From Camarhynchus parvulus (Eukaryota > Chordata > Aves > Passeriformes > Thraupidae), in NCBI RefSeq assembly GCF_901933205.1, contig NC_044576.1, positions 9,705,024-9,769,023 on the forward strand: DNA of 64,000 nucleotides, read 5' to 3'. A model generated the notes under the pieces. It saw only the letters and a list, made by a program, of their open reading frames with translations, was not told the DNA's origin and searched no databases. Shown here piece by piece: positions 39,194-51,349 of this stretch (position 1 is its first letter; the number at the start of each line of letters is the position of its first letter). A program made the position numbers and the translations under genes.

Positions 39194-39716
39194 AATCACA
39201 GGCTGGCTGGGGCTGCCAGGGACCTCTGGAGATCATCTGCTCCAGCATTCCACTGAGCAGGGCCAACTCAAGCTGGCTGTGCAGGACCATGTCCAGAATG
39301 CTTCTGAGTATTGCCAAGCATGAAACCTCCACATCCTCCCTGGGCAGCCTGGGCCAGTGCTCAGTCACTCTCACAGCAAAGCATTTCCTGATGTTCAGAC
39401 AAAAACCTCCTGGTTTAGTCTGCACCCCTGGCCTCTGGTCCTGCCACTGGGCACCCCTGCACACCTCTCACTCTCCTCCTTGCACCTTCCCTTCAGGTAT
39501 TTATATACACTGAGATTTGCCTCTTCTCCAGGCTGCAGGATTCCAGATGTCTCAAGCCTTGCCTCGTGGGACAGATGCTGCAGTCCCTAAATAACCTTTG
39601 TGGCCCTTTGCTGTGCTCCCTCCAGCATGTCCCCAGCTCTTGTGCTGAGAAGTCCAGAACTGGACACAGCACTGGAGGTGGGGCATCACCAGTGCAGAGC
39701 AGAGAGGATGGAGCAA
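39194..39716 (-). mobile_element. CR1 LINE 3' end, about 520 bp
   Basis: The plus strand shows the reverse of a CR1 3' end in order. It has an AATCACAG tail, GGGACCTCTGGAGATCATCTG, CCTCCCTGGGCAGCCTGGGC, CACTCTCACAGCAAAGCATTTCC, a CACTGGGCACC box, CTTCTCCAGGCTG and CCAGAACTGGACACAGCACT. The element is therefore on the minus strand and 5'-truncated at about 39716, which is typical of this family. It keeps only the end of the second open frame region and the 3' UTR. A 150-codon plus-strand frame (39061-39513) and a 107-codon minus-strand frame run through it and are antisense or decayed repeat translation, not host genes. The tail is worn, which suggests an old copy. Confidence 0.95.
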
Positions 39717-41957
39717 CTCAATGGTGTTATTTGTCACATATATCAAAGTTGTATAATATTAGAACAGCTAGGGAAGAAATATAAAAGCTCCAATTTTGAA
39801 ATTATTAATCTGATTTCATCAACAGCAAAATTCTTAACAGAAAAAAGAGTGAAACAAGACAGATCTTGTTTCATAATATGTAGATTCCATAGGTAAGAGT
39901 CTTTCATGTTTATATTTTTGTGTCATAATTAAAATAATTAAGTAGCCCAAATCTCTGTTATTGGTTGAAAGAAAGACTAACGACTCAGTTACTATCCTTA
40001 AGCGCATTTCACACAAAGCATTATTGTGACAGTCTGAAACGAAACAAGATTTTAGAAACTTTCATGGCAATAGCAATGATTTGTTTTTTGACTATGCTCT
40101 CTTGACCAACAGGATGCTGAATGCCATCCTTTTCATCTTTTTATGGAGAGGTTTTTCTACCATGTTCTAGTAAAAGTGTGAAAAAATGCAAAAACTTTGT
40201 TAAGAAAAGAATTTAATCTTTTTTCCTGTTCTCCATATACCATTCTTTTATTTCCCTTACTAAAAATACAACCCACACTTAAGTAAAGCAGTAAATCAGG
40301 ACAGCTGTGCAGAATTTAGCTGAGTCTAGATTTAGACAAATCACTCAAGCCAACTTCCAGATTGAACCACCATGACCCTCTTAGTATAATATCAGCTCAT
40401 TGTGTATCTCCGTTAGCAAAAATCTCAGTTGGCATCCAGCATGCAAGCAATTTTCCCCCTTCCACTGAGTGGCTATTTAAGAAACACAAATAACAACAGA
40501 ACTCCAATCCATTTCTGTCTATTCTCTGAATCATGAGTAAAGTGAAATAAATATACAGTAGAGTGACTAGGCTGCACAAGCAAGATTAGACAATGCAAGA
40601 GTGGTATCAATGCTCCTTGGCCAGCATTTCTCAGGTGCTCCAAAACAGTTAATCTTAAAGAACAGGTTTCCAATCTCCCTGAAATCAAGAACTGTCTTCA
40701 ATTAAAAGATTATCAAACCCCAAAATATGGGCTGTAGCTTATCAAATTACCTACTAGCACTATTAATCTAGTAAACAGCTTGCAAGTCTTGTTGCACTGA
40801 CAGGCTTATGCCACAATTAACAGACAAAACAAGAACTATTTATTACAGCTATTATTCTCAGGACCAAGGGGGTATTTTGTGACCAAAAATTAACTGAATC
40901 AGCCCCATTTTCCTCTTCATCTTTCAGAGAGCTATGGATACAGCCATCACTAGCCTACTGCACAATGCTCACTATAAACAGTGGTATTCCACCACATAAC
41001 AATGGATTCATGAAATATTTGAGCTTAAGGACTCAAACCTGTTGAATTTATTTGCTGCTTCTGTTATAGAAGCTAATACCAACTCGTGTGTTCCTATCAA
41101 GAACCATTATAGCATCACAACCCATAACACACATTTCCATATTCAAAGTATAGAGTACATCCTAGAATCTTCTTGTTTAAAAGGTGCTGTAAACATGTAA
41201 GACATTGCTACATGGCTCACCAGCCTTCATATTCTACCAGTGCTTAATATTACCTTCTCTTTATCTCTACATACAGTACAGAAAATATAAAAGAAATAAA
41301 TTCCTTCCAGCCTTCAGCTTTAAAAACTAATTCATATTAAAATATGACACTGACTTACAGTAGAACAAGCCAGGTGAAACAAACTGCTCTAGCCAGGCTT
41401 TGACAGACAGCTTCAATCAGCCTACTTATCCTCCATGTGGAAGGTGTAATCCAGGCTGCTGCCAGCTGCTTCCCTGAAAGGTTCTTCCTCATTCTGTTAA
41501 TCAGTATTGCTACAGCAACAACTCATTCAGTGGAAGTCCACTGTGAAACATGTTGAAGACAGATAAGGATATGGGAAATGTGCTTCTTGCCTCTATTTGT
41601 GCCATTCTGCACCTTCCCACAGTCCTGGTAGCACAGAGTAACTGCTGTAGTCTGAAACACAGGCAGAGGCTGCAGACTTGACTTTGGATCTCCAGAAAAT
41701 TTCTACCCCAGCTTGCAACAGCTGGAGATGGCACAGATGCACCCTGTCTGGGAGCACAGCACCATGCTAGGTAAGGGTCAGGCCACCCAGGAGCCTGTAC
41801 TTGCCAAAATAAGCAAGGCTTTCTCTCCTGATCAAAAGGAAGCTGTCACCAATCCCATAAGGGCCCTAAGAGACACATAAGCCTTCACTTTTATTGTGTT
41901 TTTTTTTTTAATTGTATCACAGAACCTTTTCTGCTCAGATCGTTCCTTTAAAAGACG
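39717..41957. other. Unique AT-rich noncoding DNA
   Basis: No gene, RNA or repeat recognised. Frames are 98 codons or fewer, and the longest starts inside the CR1 copy. Confidence 0.6.
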
Positions 41958-42122
41958 AAAACCAAGCAAACCCCCAAAAAATGAACCAAACAAGCCCCCA
42001 AACCAAACAAACAAAACAAACCACCAAACCTAAACAAAAACAAACCCCAAAAAACCCCAACAAAAACCAAAATACCCTGGACAACCAGAAAACCAAACCA
42101 ACCAAAAAATCCCCCCACAAAA
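41958..42122. repeat. A/C-rich low-complexity tract
   Basis: About 165 bases of A runs broken by CC to CCCCCC on the plus strand. The minus strand contains GGGGTTTTTTGGGGTTTG, superficially like ciliate telomere repeats but not tandem. Five overlapping frames are open across it on both strands, all low complexity. It belongs with the tracts at 16504 and 36088. Confidence 0.9.
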
Positions 42123-44757
42123 GTAGCTCCCAGCATATAAAATGTATACTGTATAAACTGCAGAGGCTATAAATGTATTCTACAGCACAACAGAGATCAA
42201 AGGTTGGTGCAAGGAAGTCCAACAGAGCCTGCTTAGAACTCATGTCAGTACTCAGAATTACTCAGAGAAAGCCCAGACACTCCATACTGACACCTCCCAT
42301 TTTCACAGTAGTACTTTATAGATCTTTACTGTCCCTGCAGTCATCCTCTGACATGTTGTCTGCAACTGCCTTCTCCTAAACACATGAAAACATGGCACAT
42401 AGATAAAGTTGTTGGGGATGTGAGCAGCAGCGTGGGATGACATCCTATCAGGACTCATCACTGTGACATCCTGGGGATATCCACCTCCCTGACTCCCACA
42501 GTGTGGGTCCTGTGGCCGAGCTCATCACTGCAGAATCCCTCTCTGGTTAATGGGGCTTTTTTTGGTGATTCATTAAGGGCTTGAGGATGGTTAAGTTACA
42601 TACCCTAAAATCACCCATTTCTTTCCTCTCAGTATACAAACTGCAAACTTCCCAGGACAGACAGTATCTTTGCACCATGCTAGGCACAAAAGAGCTTTTT
42701 GACACGCTGGCAATAAATAATAGTGATGGAGAGTGTCAGCTAGGTAACAAGGAAGCAGTAACAAGCCATACTGACAACCTGGATAAAAACACCACTAAAT
42801 CACAAGACCACTTCCTTGTGGCAGTGAGTCAAAGCTAACTGGGTGTTCCCTGCTGAAGTTCTATGGAGATAAAACTGTGCTGAAAGACACCATGTGAGTC
42901 AGCCAATAATTCCTCCAAATATACATCGGAGCATCCTATCGTCTTTAACCTCCTCACTAACAATTTCTGTCATCTTATTTCCTCAATCATAAGAGTTTTC
43001 CTCTCAAAAAAAATTATGGATTCACCTTTTTCTTCCCAAGTAACTTCTGATTGTATGAAATTTTATTTTGCTTTAGAATTTTCTTTCCTTAGAGAAGAAG
43101 AAACTTTAAAAACACAGCTTTACTGACTTTATAGTATTTTATTTTGCATTTTAATATTTCTTTTTTGAAAGATTTTTTTTCTGGTTTTAGCAAAAATATC
43201 TCTTCCAATGATTTTTTCCCCAACTGTGCGATTTTATTAGTACTTGCAAATAAGCTGAAGCATTTAAAGAATTGGGAGGGTTTTTTTAAGAAATGTAATA
43301 ATTTATCCTGATAGCAATTATCATCTTCCATTAATGAAATATTTAAGGGTTCTAATGTACAGCTTTAGAAGCAATAATCTGTAAAATCCTTAGATGGCAT
43401 AAATTTGCTTAATGCCACTGAAATAAATGAACCTGCACGATTTTCCACCAGTAAAATCTTGGGATTTAAATTTTTTATAGTGAATCTTGCTGGTCAACAG
43501 CAACAGTTGTTGGAATTAAAGATCCTCTGCATCAGTTCTCCATGGTATCAGAATATAATCAGCAACTCTAAAGCAATATAAAAAGCAGAATCTAAAATAA
43601 CTGTCAAGGCATTGCCTTTTTGCATTATTCATACCAATATCAAAGGTTAGAGTCTAACAAAAAAAAACAACCTAAAGATTAGCACTGTAAAACTGTGTCT
43701 CATGTATCCTCTTTCAGCTCTTTCCCATTTTTCATGAATGGAATATCACATAATCTTTTAAAATATGTTCAGGGAAACCATAACATAGCTGACTCATATT
43801 CTGAGATACACATTTAGTGGCTGGACCTTGTCATAATCTGAAAGACTATAAATGATTGGTCTTCAAGAAAACTCCTACTTCTGACAAATTCTTAGCATTA
43901 ACAAACAGTGGGTTTCTTTTTCTAGATCACTTCTGAGCTTTATTCTTGTTCCTTTCAATATTCTTGAAAACAAAAGGCAACATTGTTTTGGTGGGACTTC
44001 GGTATTTCCTGTGTTAGAGAGGGACGCATTGGTACAAAATCAAATTTCCCAAGAAGGTAAATCACCATTCTCCTTTCTAATGGATCTCTCTATTGTAAGG
44101 TAGGCATTAAGCACATGATGTATAGACAGGGCTTTTTTGCTTTGTTTGGGCAGGGATCACAGGAGGTGTGTGTGGGTGTGTAGTTTTCCTGCCATCTGAA
44201 ATGTCAATTGGTCCTATTTTTTGTTCTATTTGATGTCCATACAGCTTTGTTGTGTTCCACCTGTGGAAACATACACTCTCTAGGATCCACTGGTGCTCTG
44301 TCCCTTCTTTTCCTGCCTTGTCTGGTTTTCACCAGTTTCCTAAATGTACTACAGCCTATGGAACAGAAGCTCTCTCTGCTCTCTTCATTCTATGCCAGGC
44401 TTATCACCAGCAGCTTTCATTGTTCTTCCTATTTGTTCCAAGCTTTGTTACTAATCACAGCCAAAACATTCTCTTGTCATGTCACTGGATTCCCTCCTAG
44501 CTCATAAATTTCTCACCTGGACTGAGCACATACACAAGAGACTCACTGTGTTGAGCAAACATAAGACGTTTTTCCTGACCTCATGTTATTGTCCAACTGA
44601 TCTAAAAAAGATTTTGCCTTCCTTCGTGTTCTGAGGACTCTAACAATGTATGCAATGTCACACAAGAACTTCCAAAAGAGCTATTTGGGTCAGGCTTGCA
44701 ATGCTGAAAGGATGAGCAAGCTGTTAAAAAGAACAGAAGACTCAAGCCTTTCTTAGT
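42123..44757. other. Unique noncoding DNA, one weak exon candidate
   Basis: No gene is established. A pyrimidine-rich tract ending in AG at 42632, followed by 111 open bases and an AG/GTAAC donor-like site at 42743/42744, is discussed in the findings. The rest shows only AT-rich sequence and frames of 99 codons or fewer. Confidence 0.5.
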
Positions 44758-44987
44758 GTATTAGGAAGAAACCCTTTACTGTGTGGGTGGTAAAGCACTG
44801 GAGCAGGCTTCCTTGAGCTCTTGTGGATGCCTCATCCCTGGAAGTGTTCCAGGGCCAGCCTGGACAGGGCTTTGAGGAACCTGGTCGAGTGGGATGTGTC
44901 CCTGCCCATGGCAGGGAAAGGGAGGGGTAGCACTAGATGATCTTTACGGTCCCTTCTAACCCAAACCATTCCATGAGCCTGTGATTG
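44758..44987 (+). mobile_element. CR1 LINE 3' end, about 230 bp
   Basis: The plus strand carries CR1 3' landmarks in order: CTTTACTGTGTGGGTGGTAAA, GCACTGGAGCAGGC, TGTGGATGCCTCATCCCTGG, AAGTGTTCCAGGGCCAGCCT, GTGTCCCTGCCCATGGCAGG, CTAGATGATCTTTACGGTCC and CTTCTAACCCAAACCATTCC. It ends in a degraded ATTCTATG-type tail at about 44970-44987. It is 5'-truncated and has no coding capacity. Its orientation is opposite to the copies at 17754 and 39194. Confidence 0.95.
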
Positions 44988-46650
44988 TGGCTGCTCTACC
45001 TGCTTGCCTCCTAGAACTTCCAGGTGGCCTTTCAGTCAAGAAATACCACTTCAGCCTGTTTTGTGTATGGGTGCAGTCAGAGGGCTGAGTAATGAATCAA
45101 ATCAAACCTCAAGCTGTATCTGGAATTCATAGCCTGTGACTGAAAGCAGTGGTGAGAACTCCTGCACTGATCCATTATACCTATCACAGTCCACTGTAAC
45201 CTGTACTTTGTATTCCATTAGATGTTCGGTTACAAACTATTCCCCTGGACTTTTTACCAAGTGGGGGGATTAAAAAAATGTAATCACAGAATGAGCTGAA
45301 CATGCTGCACATACTGGGTCCCACTCATTCCCTTCCTTTCTGATCTGATAAGGACCTAGAATTCTTTGAAGTTCTGATGAATTTTAAACCCACTAAAAGC
45401 TTTCTGCTAAGCTTTAAGCCTGACCAACACATGCCCTGGGCATCAGTTGAGACAGGACATTTTACATACTTTATTTTGCTTTCAGAAATATGACTTCACA
45501 TACAGAAAAACCAGGGCAGTGCCTGTCTGGCTGGGACTTGATTATTCACTACTATCAATAGGAAAATTGTAAACTTCAAGGTTCTTTAAAATTATGCAGG
45601 GTCCCCTAAAGAAACTCAGAAAAGTGTCACTACTTTCAAGGACTAGAAAGTTCAGGATATCCTAGTGCTGAGATAAAGCCTGAAGTGGTTTCCTAGGGGT
45701 TCACAACAAAGATGCTCCCCGTTCCGTGTAGCTTCCCCAAGCTGCAAGAGGTGGCTCTGAAGCACCAGGTAAAGCAGCACTCCAAGGCTGTAACTTCTTT
45801 CACATTAAGGGGCACTGACGAGCAGGTGCAGCAGAAGACCCAAAGCAGAACCCACTATGTAACCCACCAAGTACTGCAGAATCTGACTCCAGTCAAACTC
45901 CCTCCTAAATGGTATCTAATCCTAGATCACACAGTATCAATGAATTTCAAATGCTAATATTTTCCCAGCGTGGAGCTGATGAAACAGGCATATTTTAATG
46001 AAATGGATGCTGCAATGTTCACACATAAGAGGACTTGCTATTCCTATTGCTCAGAGTTCTGCATACAAAGAATTTTAATACATGTGCATAATGCTCTCCA
46101 TATTCAACTTCTAGCCAAAATATACTTTAAAAAATTCAATACATATATTTTATTCAAGTGATCTACTCCAGATAATAGAACTGAGGCCAGCAACAGTCTA
46201 ATTTCAAGCTGGAAAGTGTTATTAGTATTTCTGAACTACCTCAGATAATACATTAAGCTACATTATAAACAACAATTAAGTTATAAAGTTTCATCTTAAA
46301 TATGTGCACAGCTTAGTTTTGGATGAAAAATGCTTTGAGGGAAGCAAAGAATTTTATCCATAAGAAGCTGGTACATGGTACAGCTGTGAGGAGTGAGACT
46401 GTCAGTACAACAGCATCTCTCCCTTTGCTATAAAGGACAATTAGAAATAGCAATACTAACTTTGAGTAAGTCCACGGTCCTGTCCCCTCACACTGTTTTG
46501 CATGATTACACAAGACATCTGAAAAATTTCTTGCACTGTCACACACAATATTCAAAGTGGCAGAAGACTGTTATGGAAACTGAACATGAGTAAAACATGG
46601 CTGAATAATCACCTATTTTCTTACCACTTCAGTGCACTGGTAAGGATATG
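44988..46650. other. Unique noncoding DNA
   Basis: No gene recognised. Two 80-81 codon frames (45712-45957 plus, 46313-46555 minus) have no domain and no splice context. Confidence 0.6.
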
Positions 46651-46656
46651 AGGTAA
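46651..46656. repeat. Target-site duplication, left copy (AGGTAA)
   Basis: The six bases AGGTAA directly abut the TG terminus of the solo LTR and are repeated exactly at 46928-46933. A 6-bp duplication fits ERVK-like (betaretrovirus-related) integration better than the 4 or 5 bp usual for other classes. Confidence 0.85.
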
Positions 46657-46927
46657 TGTTGTCACCTTATTGCAAAAGTTCCATACCTTCTTGGTGATTT
46701 CTCATGGGCATCTCCTCACAGCACTGGTTCCTTCACAGCACAGCCAACAAACTCCAACTCTCTCCCCACCCAGCTAACCCACTCTTTTATAGCACTCATT
46801 CTTATTAGACACAGCTGTGGCCTGTTAAGGGCAGGCCTGTTCCTAATCTCTGGTAATTAATACAGCTGCAACTCCTTAGGGCTGAGATTGCCTTCTGCAC
46901 TATTCTCTTACATTCTCTCCCTCCACA
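46657..46927 (-). mobile_element. Complete solo LTR, 271 bp
   Basis: The segment starts TGTTGTC and ends CTCCACA, so both ends carry the retroviral TG...CA form, and it is flanked by a perfect AGGTAA duplication. In minus-strand sense it begins TGTGGAGGGAGAG. It has a TATA box CTATAAAAGAG (complement of 46782-46792) about 135 bases in, and an AATAAG near its far end (about 46665-46671) where a polyadenylation signal is expected. There is no gag, pol or env beside it, so it is a solo LTR left by recombination between two LTRs. The middle block (CACAGCTGTGGCCTG, GGGCAGGCCTGTTCC) matches my memory of passerine ERV LTRs. The exact family is not determined. Confidence 0.88.
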
Positions 46928-46933
46928 AGGTAA
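46928..46933. repeat. Target-site duplication, right copy (AGGTAA)
   Basis: An exact repeat of 46651-46656 on the other side of the LTR. No mismatch has accumulated. Confidence 0.85.
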
Positions 46934-49900
46934 AACCAGTTTTATCATGGTTTTTCCCTAACAACTTACAAGAAAAATTACCAACCACCACACAACTTGC
47001 TTTGATACTGTGAAGCTGTGGACATTTGGGCTCCCTTTGACTTTGCAAAGCTTCTTTGAACTAAAAGTAGCATAGCCCTTGAACACAGATGAGAAGCAGA
47101 CAGTACTTGGTAAGACAGAGAAAACTGTGTTAAGAGTTTGCATTTTTTGTTTCTAGATTTTCAGCCAGAAATAAATGCATTAGCTAGAAAATAATGAGTT
47201 GTTATTTCTTCACTTTAACTTCAATCTTGATATTAATTTAATCCATTTTTTCAGCAGTAAAGGTGGAATACATCATCTCCAGAGACCCCCTTGCAACGTC
47301 AACTGCTCCACAAGTCTAATTCTCTGCTTTTTAATAAATATTGATATTTTTCAACAGGGGACTATATTTAACTGAAATTGTTAGATTACAGATTTTATAC
47401 TGAAGAGACAGATAAAAAACAAAAAAGAAAGCAGCATTTCCCACCTTGTATTTCGGCAGTCCAGGCAATTTTCTCCTTAATTCTTGGCAAAATATTTTCT
47501 ACTCATTATTGTGCCAGTTTTTCCCCTGCTCAGTACTGCTATGGTTTTGATCACCCTACCACATTTCTTTGATGTTGTCTATTAAAACCGAGATTTTTAA
47601 AGATATGTGTCCATATTCTAAAAAAGGACAAATTTGTTAACTTTAAGCATCAGACTTAAATACCCAAATTGCTAAAAGAGTTGATGGAGCTTCCAAAACC
47701 AAATTAGTCATTCTAAATTAATGACATAAGGCATCAGCAAGTAAGCCAGGGCCAGAAAAAGCAATAGGAAGACCTATTCCTTCTCCACAAGAGCCTTAGC
47801 AATAAGACCCCTTTGAAATGTATTTCCCAGAACAACTTTTTCTTCTCTTTTGTCCAAGTTGTGATTCCTGAGAATTCAAATACAAGAGGTTATGTTTAGC
47901 CAGGGGACTGAAATGGCACTGCCCCAAAGCCATCCACAGCCTGGCTGGGATTCTTAGACTGAAAGCTCTAATGCTTGCTGTGTGGATAAATACAAAATGA
48001 GCAAAACATCCTCTATATCAAGTTTCTAACATATGCTTATATTAAACCCTTTTTAGAAAGATATGAATAAAAATAATTTTCTATACCTCAAGTCAACTAA
48101 ATGCTCAAATAACCTTGCTTATTTTTCAGATATTTAAAAGGAATATAGCTGTATGTCATTCTTACTGATGCCTATTGTCCTTGCAATTAGAAAAAAAATC
48201 CCTGAGCATCATGAATAGCTTTCCTGTGATGTTCCTGAAAAGACTTAAAAGGAACCCAAACTTTTGCCTGTTCTGATGAACAGAATTACTCAGGCAAAGC
48301 TCAGAACCTTAAACATCACAAGAAATAACATGTCTCACATGTCTTACAAACATGTCTCATCTTTGGTTTCACAGCTGATCTTTGCAGGTGACATAAACGA
48401 CCAGTGGTAGGTTGAACCATACTTTCTCAGATTCCTTATGTTTCCATGCTGAAGTGCAACACACCCTTTTCCTGCACAGACTGAGCACAATACATCTATC
48501 ACAACATGCTCCCCTGAAAACAATCTGGTATAGCTTTACATTACTTAGTCTTATTTTTTAATGCTATTTAAAAAATCAAATCCCTCCAAGGTGCCTCATT
48601 CAGTAACTTGTTACTACTACTACTTATTAAGTTTCAGATTCAATCTCTTTTTATATCATCACATTCACAGGATATAAGAAAATAGGCTGATAATTTCATT
48701 TCAAAGGCTGAAACAGCCTATAATAAATTTTCTTTTGGTAAGAATTCTCTAGAATAACTGGCTATCTTGTGAGGGCAAAGAAGAGAAAGGCAGGCAATGC
48801 AAGATTGCACGTAATTCACAAAGAAAATTCAAGAAACTTAATGTCCATTTTAGTTCTCCCTGAAAATGCTGATATTCAGCACTGGGCTGCTGATACACAC
48901 AATGAAGTTCCAGGCAGCCACATTTCTGCCCAAGGGAGCACTGGGAGACAAAATGTAGGCAAAAGCAAGAGATGTTACCACACTGCCTCTGATGGTACTA
49001 CCAGTCAGAACTCATGGGAAGCTATCTGGAGCAAGGTGACTTGTGCCAGCAGCTTGGAGTTAGCCTTTAACCAGGAACACCAAATATGTTCAGAAAATGA
49101 CACTCCTTCCTTCAGCTAAACAGCACATATATGAGTGAGACTAGAATAACAGCCTGTGAGATGCACTTCTGGTTTTAGCAGGTTTTTTTCTTCTTTTAAA
49201 AACTCCATTCACTTTCACAGAGTTCCACAGAAGGTTTTGCCATTGCCCAGTGCCTTCTATACTGCCAAAGCACTGTACATGGAACTAATTGCTTTGCAAC
49301 CAGAAGGGTCACCTAAGGACTGGGATCCCAAAAGCAAGTTCATTTTATTTCTTTAAAATGTAATTAATATGATTGGAAATTTTTCTTTGTAAATTTCATC
49401 TTAACAGACTTCTTACAGTATAATTCATCATGAATTGACTATTTCTCTGAGCTGCTCCAGACATCAGATGTTTTCCTTCTGTTCTGAGTCTAATAGACTA
49501 GGGAAAGCTGTGATTTACAGGGTTCAACTGCACTGAAGCCATTAGTCTGAAGAATTTATCCATCTACACGATTTCTGCTAATATTCTTTTGTGCTGCAAA
49601 AGTAAAAATTTCTGTCCTCAGTGTGAGCCTCTCTGCTGTTACCTTCTGTCCCTCTCAACTCTGTCCTCAAACTTGCTTTTCAGAGCTGCTTTCATTTTTT
49701 ACCTCAATAAACTTGCTGAATATGGCAGCACCAGTATGGAAAAAACCTAACAGGAGCTCCCATACAAGCTACTAACAACTGCAGTAAAGAAAAAAAAGTA
49801 CAGATACACAGCAACATTTTGGTGTTAGCTTCTGTACAAACATAAGCAGGGAAAGCATAAACTCCACAGCAACTGAAGAATTTAATTATCCCCAGGCTAC

Positions 49901-50504
49901 ATGACAGTGAAGACTATTCAGATATCAAATGAAAACTTCCCTGAAAACATGAACTGCAAGTTTTCATCACATTTTCTGTTGTAAGAAAAGTATTCAGCAA
50001 AGTTGGGAGCGAGATACAGAATTGCACTAAAATTACATCCCCTACATGAGGTAAGGGATTGAATTTGCCAAGGTTTTCCATGACTTTTGCCATTTTGTCA
50101 GCCATATCCTTTTGGTATCTACATCTTCAAGTGCTCATGAAAATAACTCGTCACATGAACTCTCCCCCTTTGCATGCAGTGTGTGTGGGTAGAGGAGTTT
50201 TATATGAAAGGAAAGAAAATCCTTCAGAGCAGCATCATGGTTTTGTTTGACTCTGGAGTAACACCCATTTTACCATACTGCTTCCTCATAAGACCTACAA
50301 AAACCTATCAGAAACTTTAAAAGTTATTTCAGTCATGAACAGCTTTCACAGTATAGTCATGCTTACAAATTTTATAGAACTGCTGTGATCTGACTGCAGA
50401 ATACATTTTTGATTAATCAGACCCAAGGTTTTAATAATGAAACAGCAGGTGGGGTAACTACAAAATTAAAACTCTTAACAGCCTCACAGTAATACAGTCA
50501 TAAA
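46934..50504. other. Unique noncoding DNA
   Basis: No gene is supported. A 116-codon frame (48769-49119, plus) starts with GTG, has no recognisable domain and no clear splice signals. I treat it as chance. Confidence 0.55.
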
Positions 50505-50790
50505 TATAAAAGAGTTGAAAACAGCTCATTTGCATTTTTGAAAAACATTCTTAGCAGCTCTGCATTTCTGTTCCAGGAGAGGGCGGTGTTTGTGGCAGCC
50601 CTGAGGCTCCCGCTGCCTTCCGCGGCTTCCAGGGAAGGCACATCCCGTCTCCCATGGCCGAGGGTCACCCTCCCTGGGGAAGCAGCTGCTGCTTTTCTAG
50701 AAGCAATTTCTGGAATTCCAGGATCTTGTTCAGAGACTGCAAACACGCTTTGATCAGCTGCTAAACATCGGGTTTTTCCCGTTTGAGGAG
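50505..50790. promoter_or_regulatory. Small CpG cluster with promoter-like motifs
   Basis: Nine CpGs fall within about 200 bases (50584-50780) in a window where they are otherwise sparse. Just upstream on the plus strand are TATAAAAG (50505-50512) and the octamer ATTTGCAT (50528-50535). Inside the cluster are GGGCGG near 50581, the palindrome CTGGAATTCCAG (50710-50721) and two TTCnnGAA heat-shock-type dimers (50695-50702 and 50708-50715) spaced 13 bases start to start. Frames are open on both strands here, but neither product is recognised. It may be a promoter or enhancer, a noncoding RNA first exon, or a conserved exon. The motifs are seen directly, and their function is inferred. Confidence 0.35.
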
Positions 50791-50934
50791 GGTATCAGTA
50801 AGAAAATGGTAAAAGAGGCTTGTCATAACCTTGCCATTTGAACAGTCACCTTTTGTTCCCATGAACACCTCTGAGCCAGTTCTGTCCTTTCAATTAGCAG
50901 CAGTTCAACAGTTGGGATATACAGAGTTGTTTGG

Positions 50935-50954
50935 TTTTTTTTTTTTTTTTTTTT
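50935..50954. repeat. T20 homopolymer
   Basis: Twenty consecutive T, the longest homopolymer I found. It directly follows GTTGTTTGG, so it resembles the T/G-tract class. It could be a decayed reverse-oriented poly(A) tail, but I see no retrocopy beside it. Confidence 0.95.
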
Positions 50955-51349
50955 AAAGCAATCTCCTCCATGTATTTTAAGGATTTTGTAAAAAAATGAA
51001 AATTAAGTCTGCAAATCCATTCTCCCTGTAATTTATACTGCTCAGGCTTAAAATGCCAGCAGATTGACATTGTGTAACAGTAACTGACACCAATTAAACT
51101 GGGGGCTAAAAAGCTGTGCTAATGAGAACAGAATCAGTCTAGGTATTGCATCAAAGTTTAAGATGTTTTCAAAACAGTGACTTTTTATTTTCCTAGCTGA
51201 GGGAAAGCTTCTGCTTTGAACAGTGATTGCAGAAAAATTTCCAGGTCTAAACTGCTGCATCATAAATGAATGCACTATGATTTATTCCTAGAATTTGCTC
51301 TCTTCTGCCTTTTTCTCATTATATAAAATGCCAACCCAGAGAAAAATGC

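Noticed and set aside
39061..39513. 150-codon plus-strand frame
   Set aside because: Most of it reads the antisense strand of a CR1 3' end, so it is repeat-derived and not a host gene.
41912..42243. Frames of 60-102 codons on both strands
   Set aside because: The same low-complexity cause as at 16.5 kb.
45283..45300. AATCACAGAATGAGCTG as a CR1 tail
   Set aside because: Nothing after it matches a CR1 end.
48769..49119. 116-codon plus-strand frame
   Set aside because: GTG start, unrecognised composition, no splice-site support.
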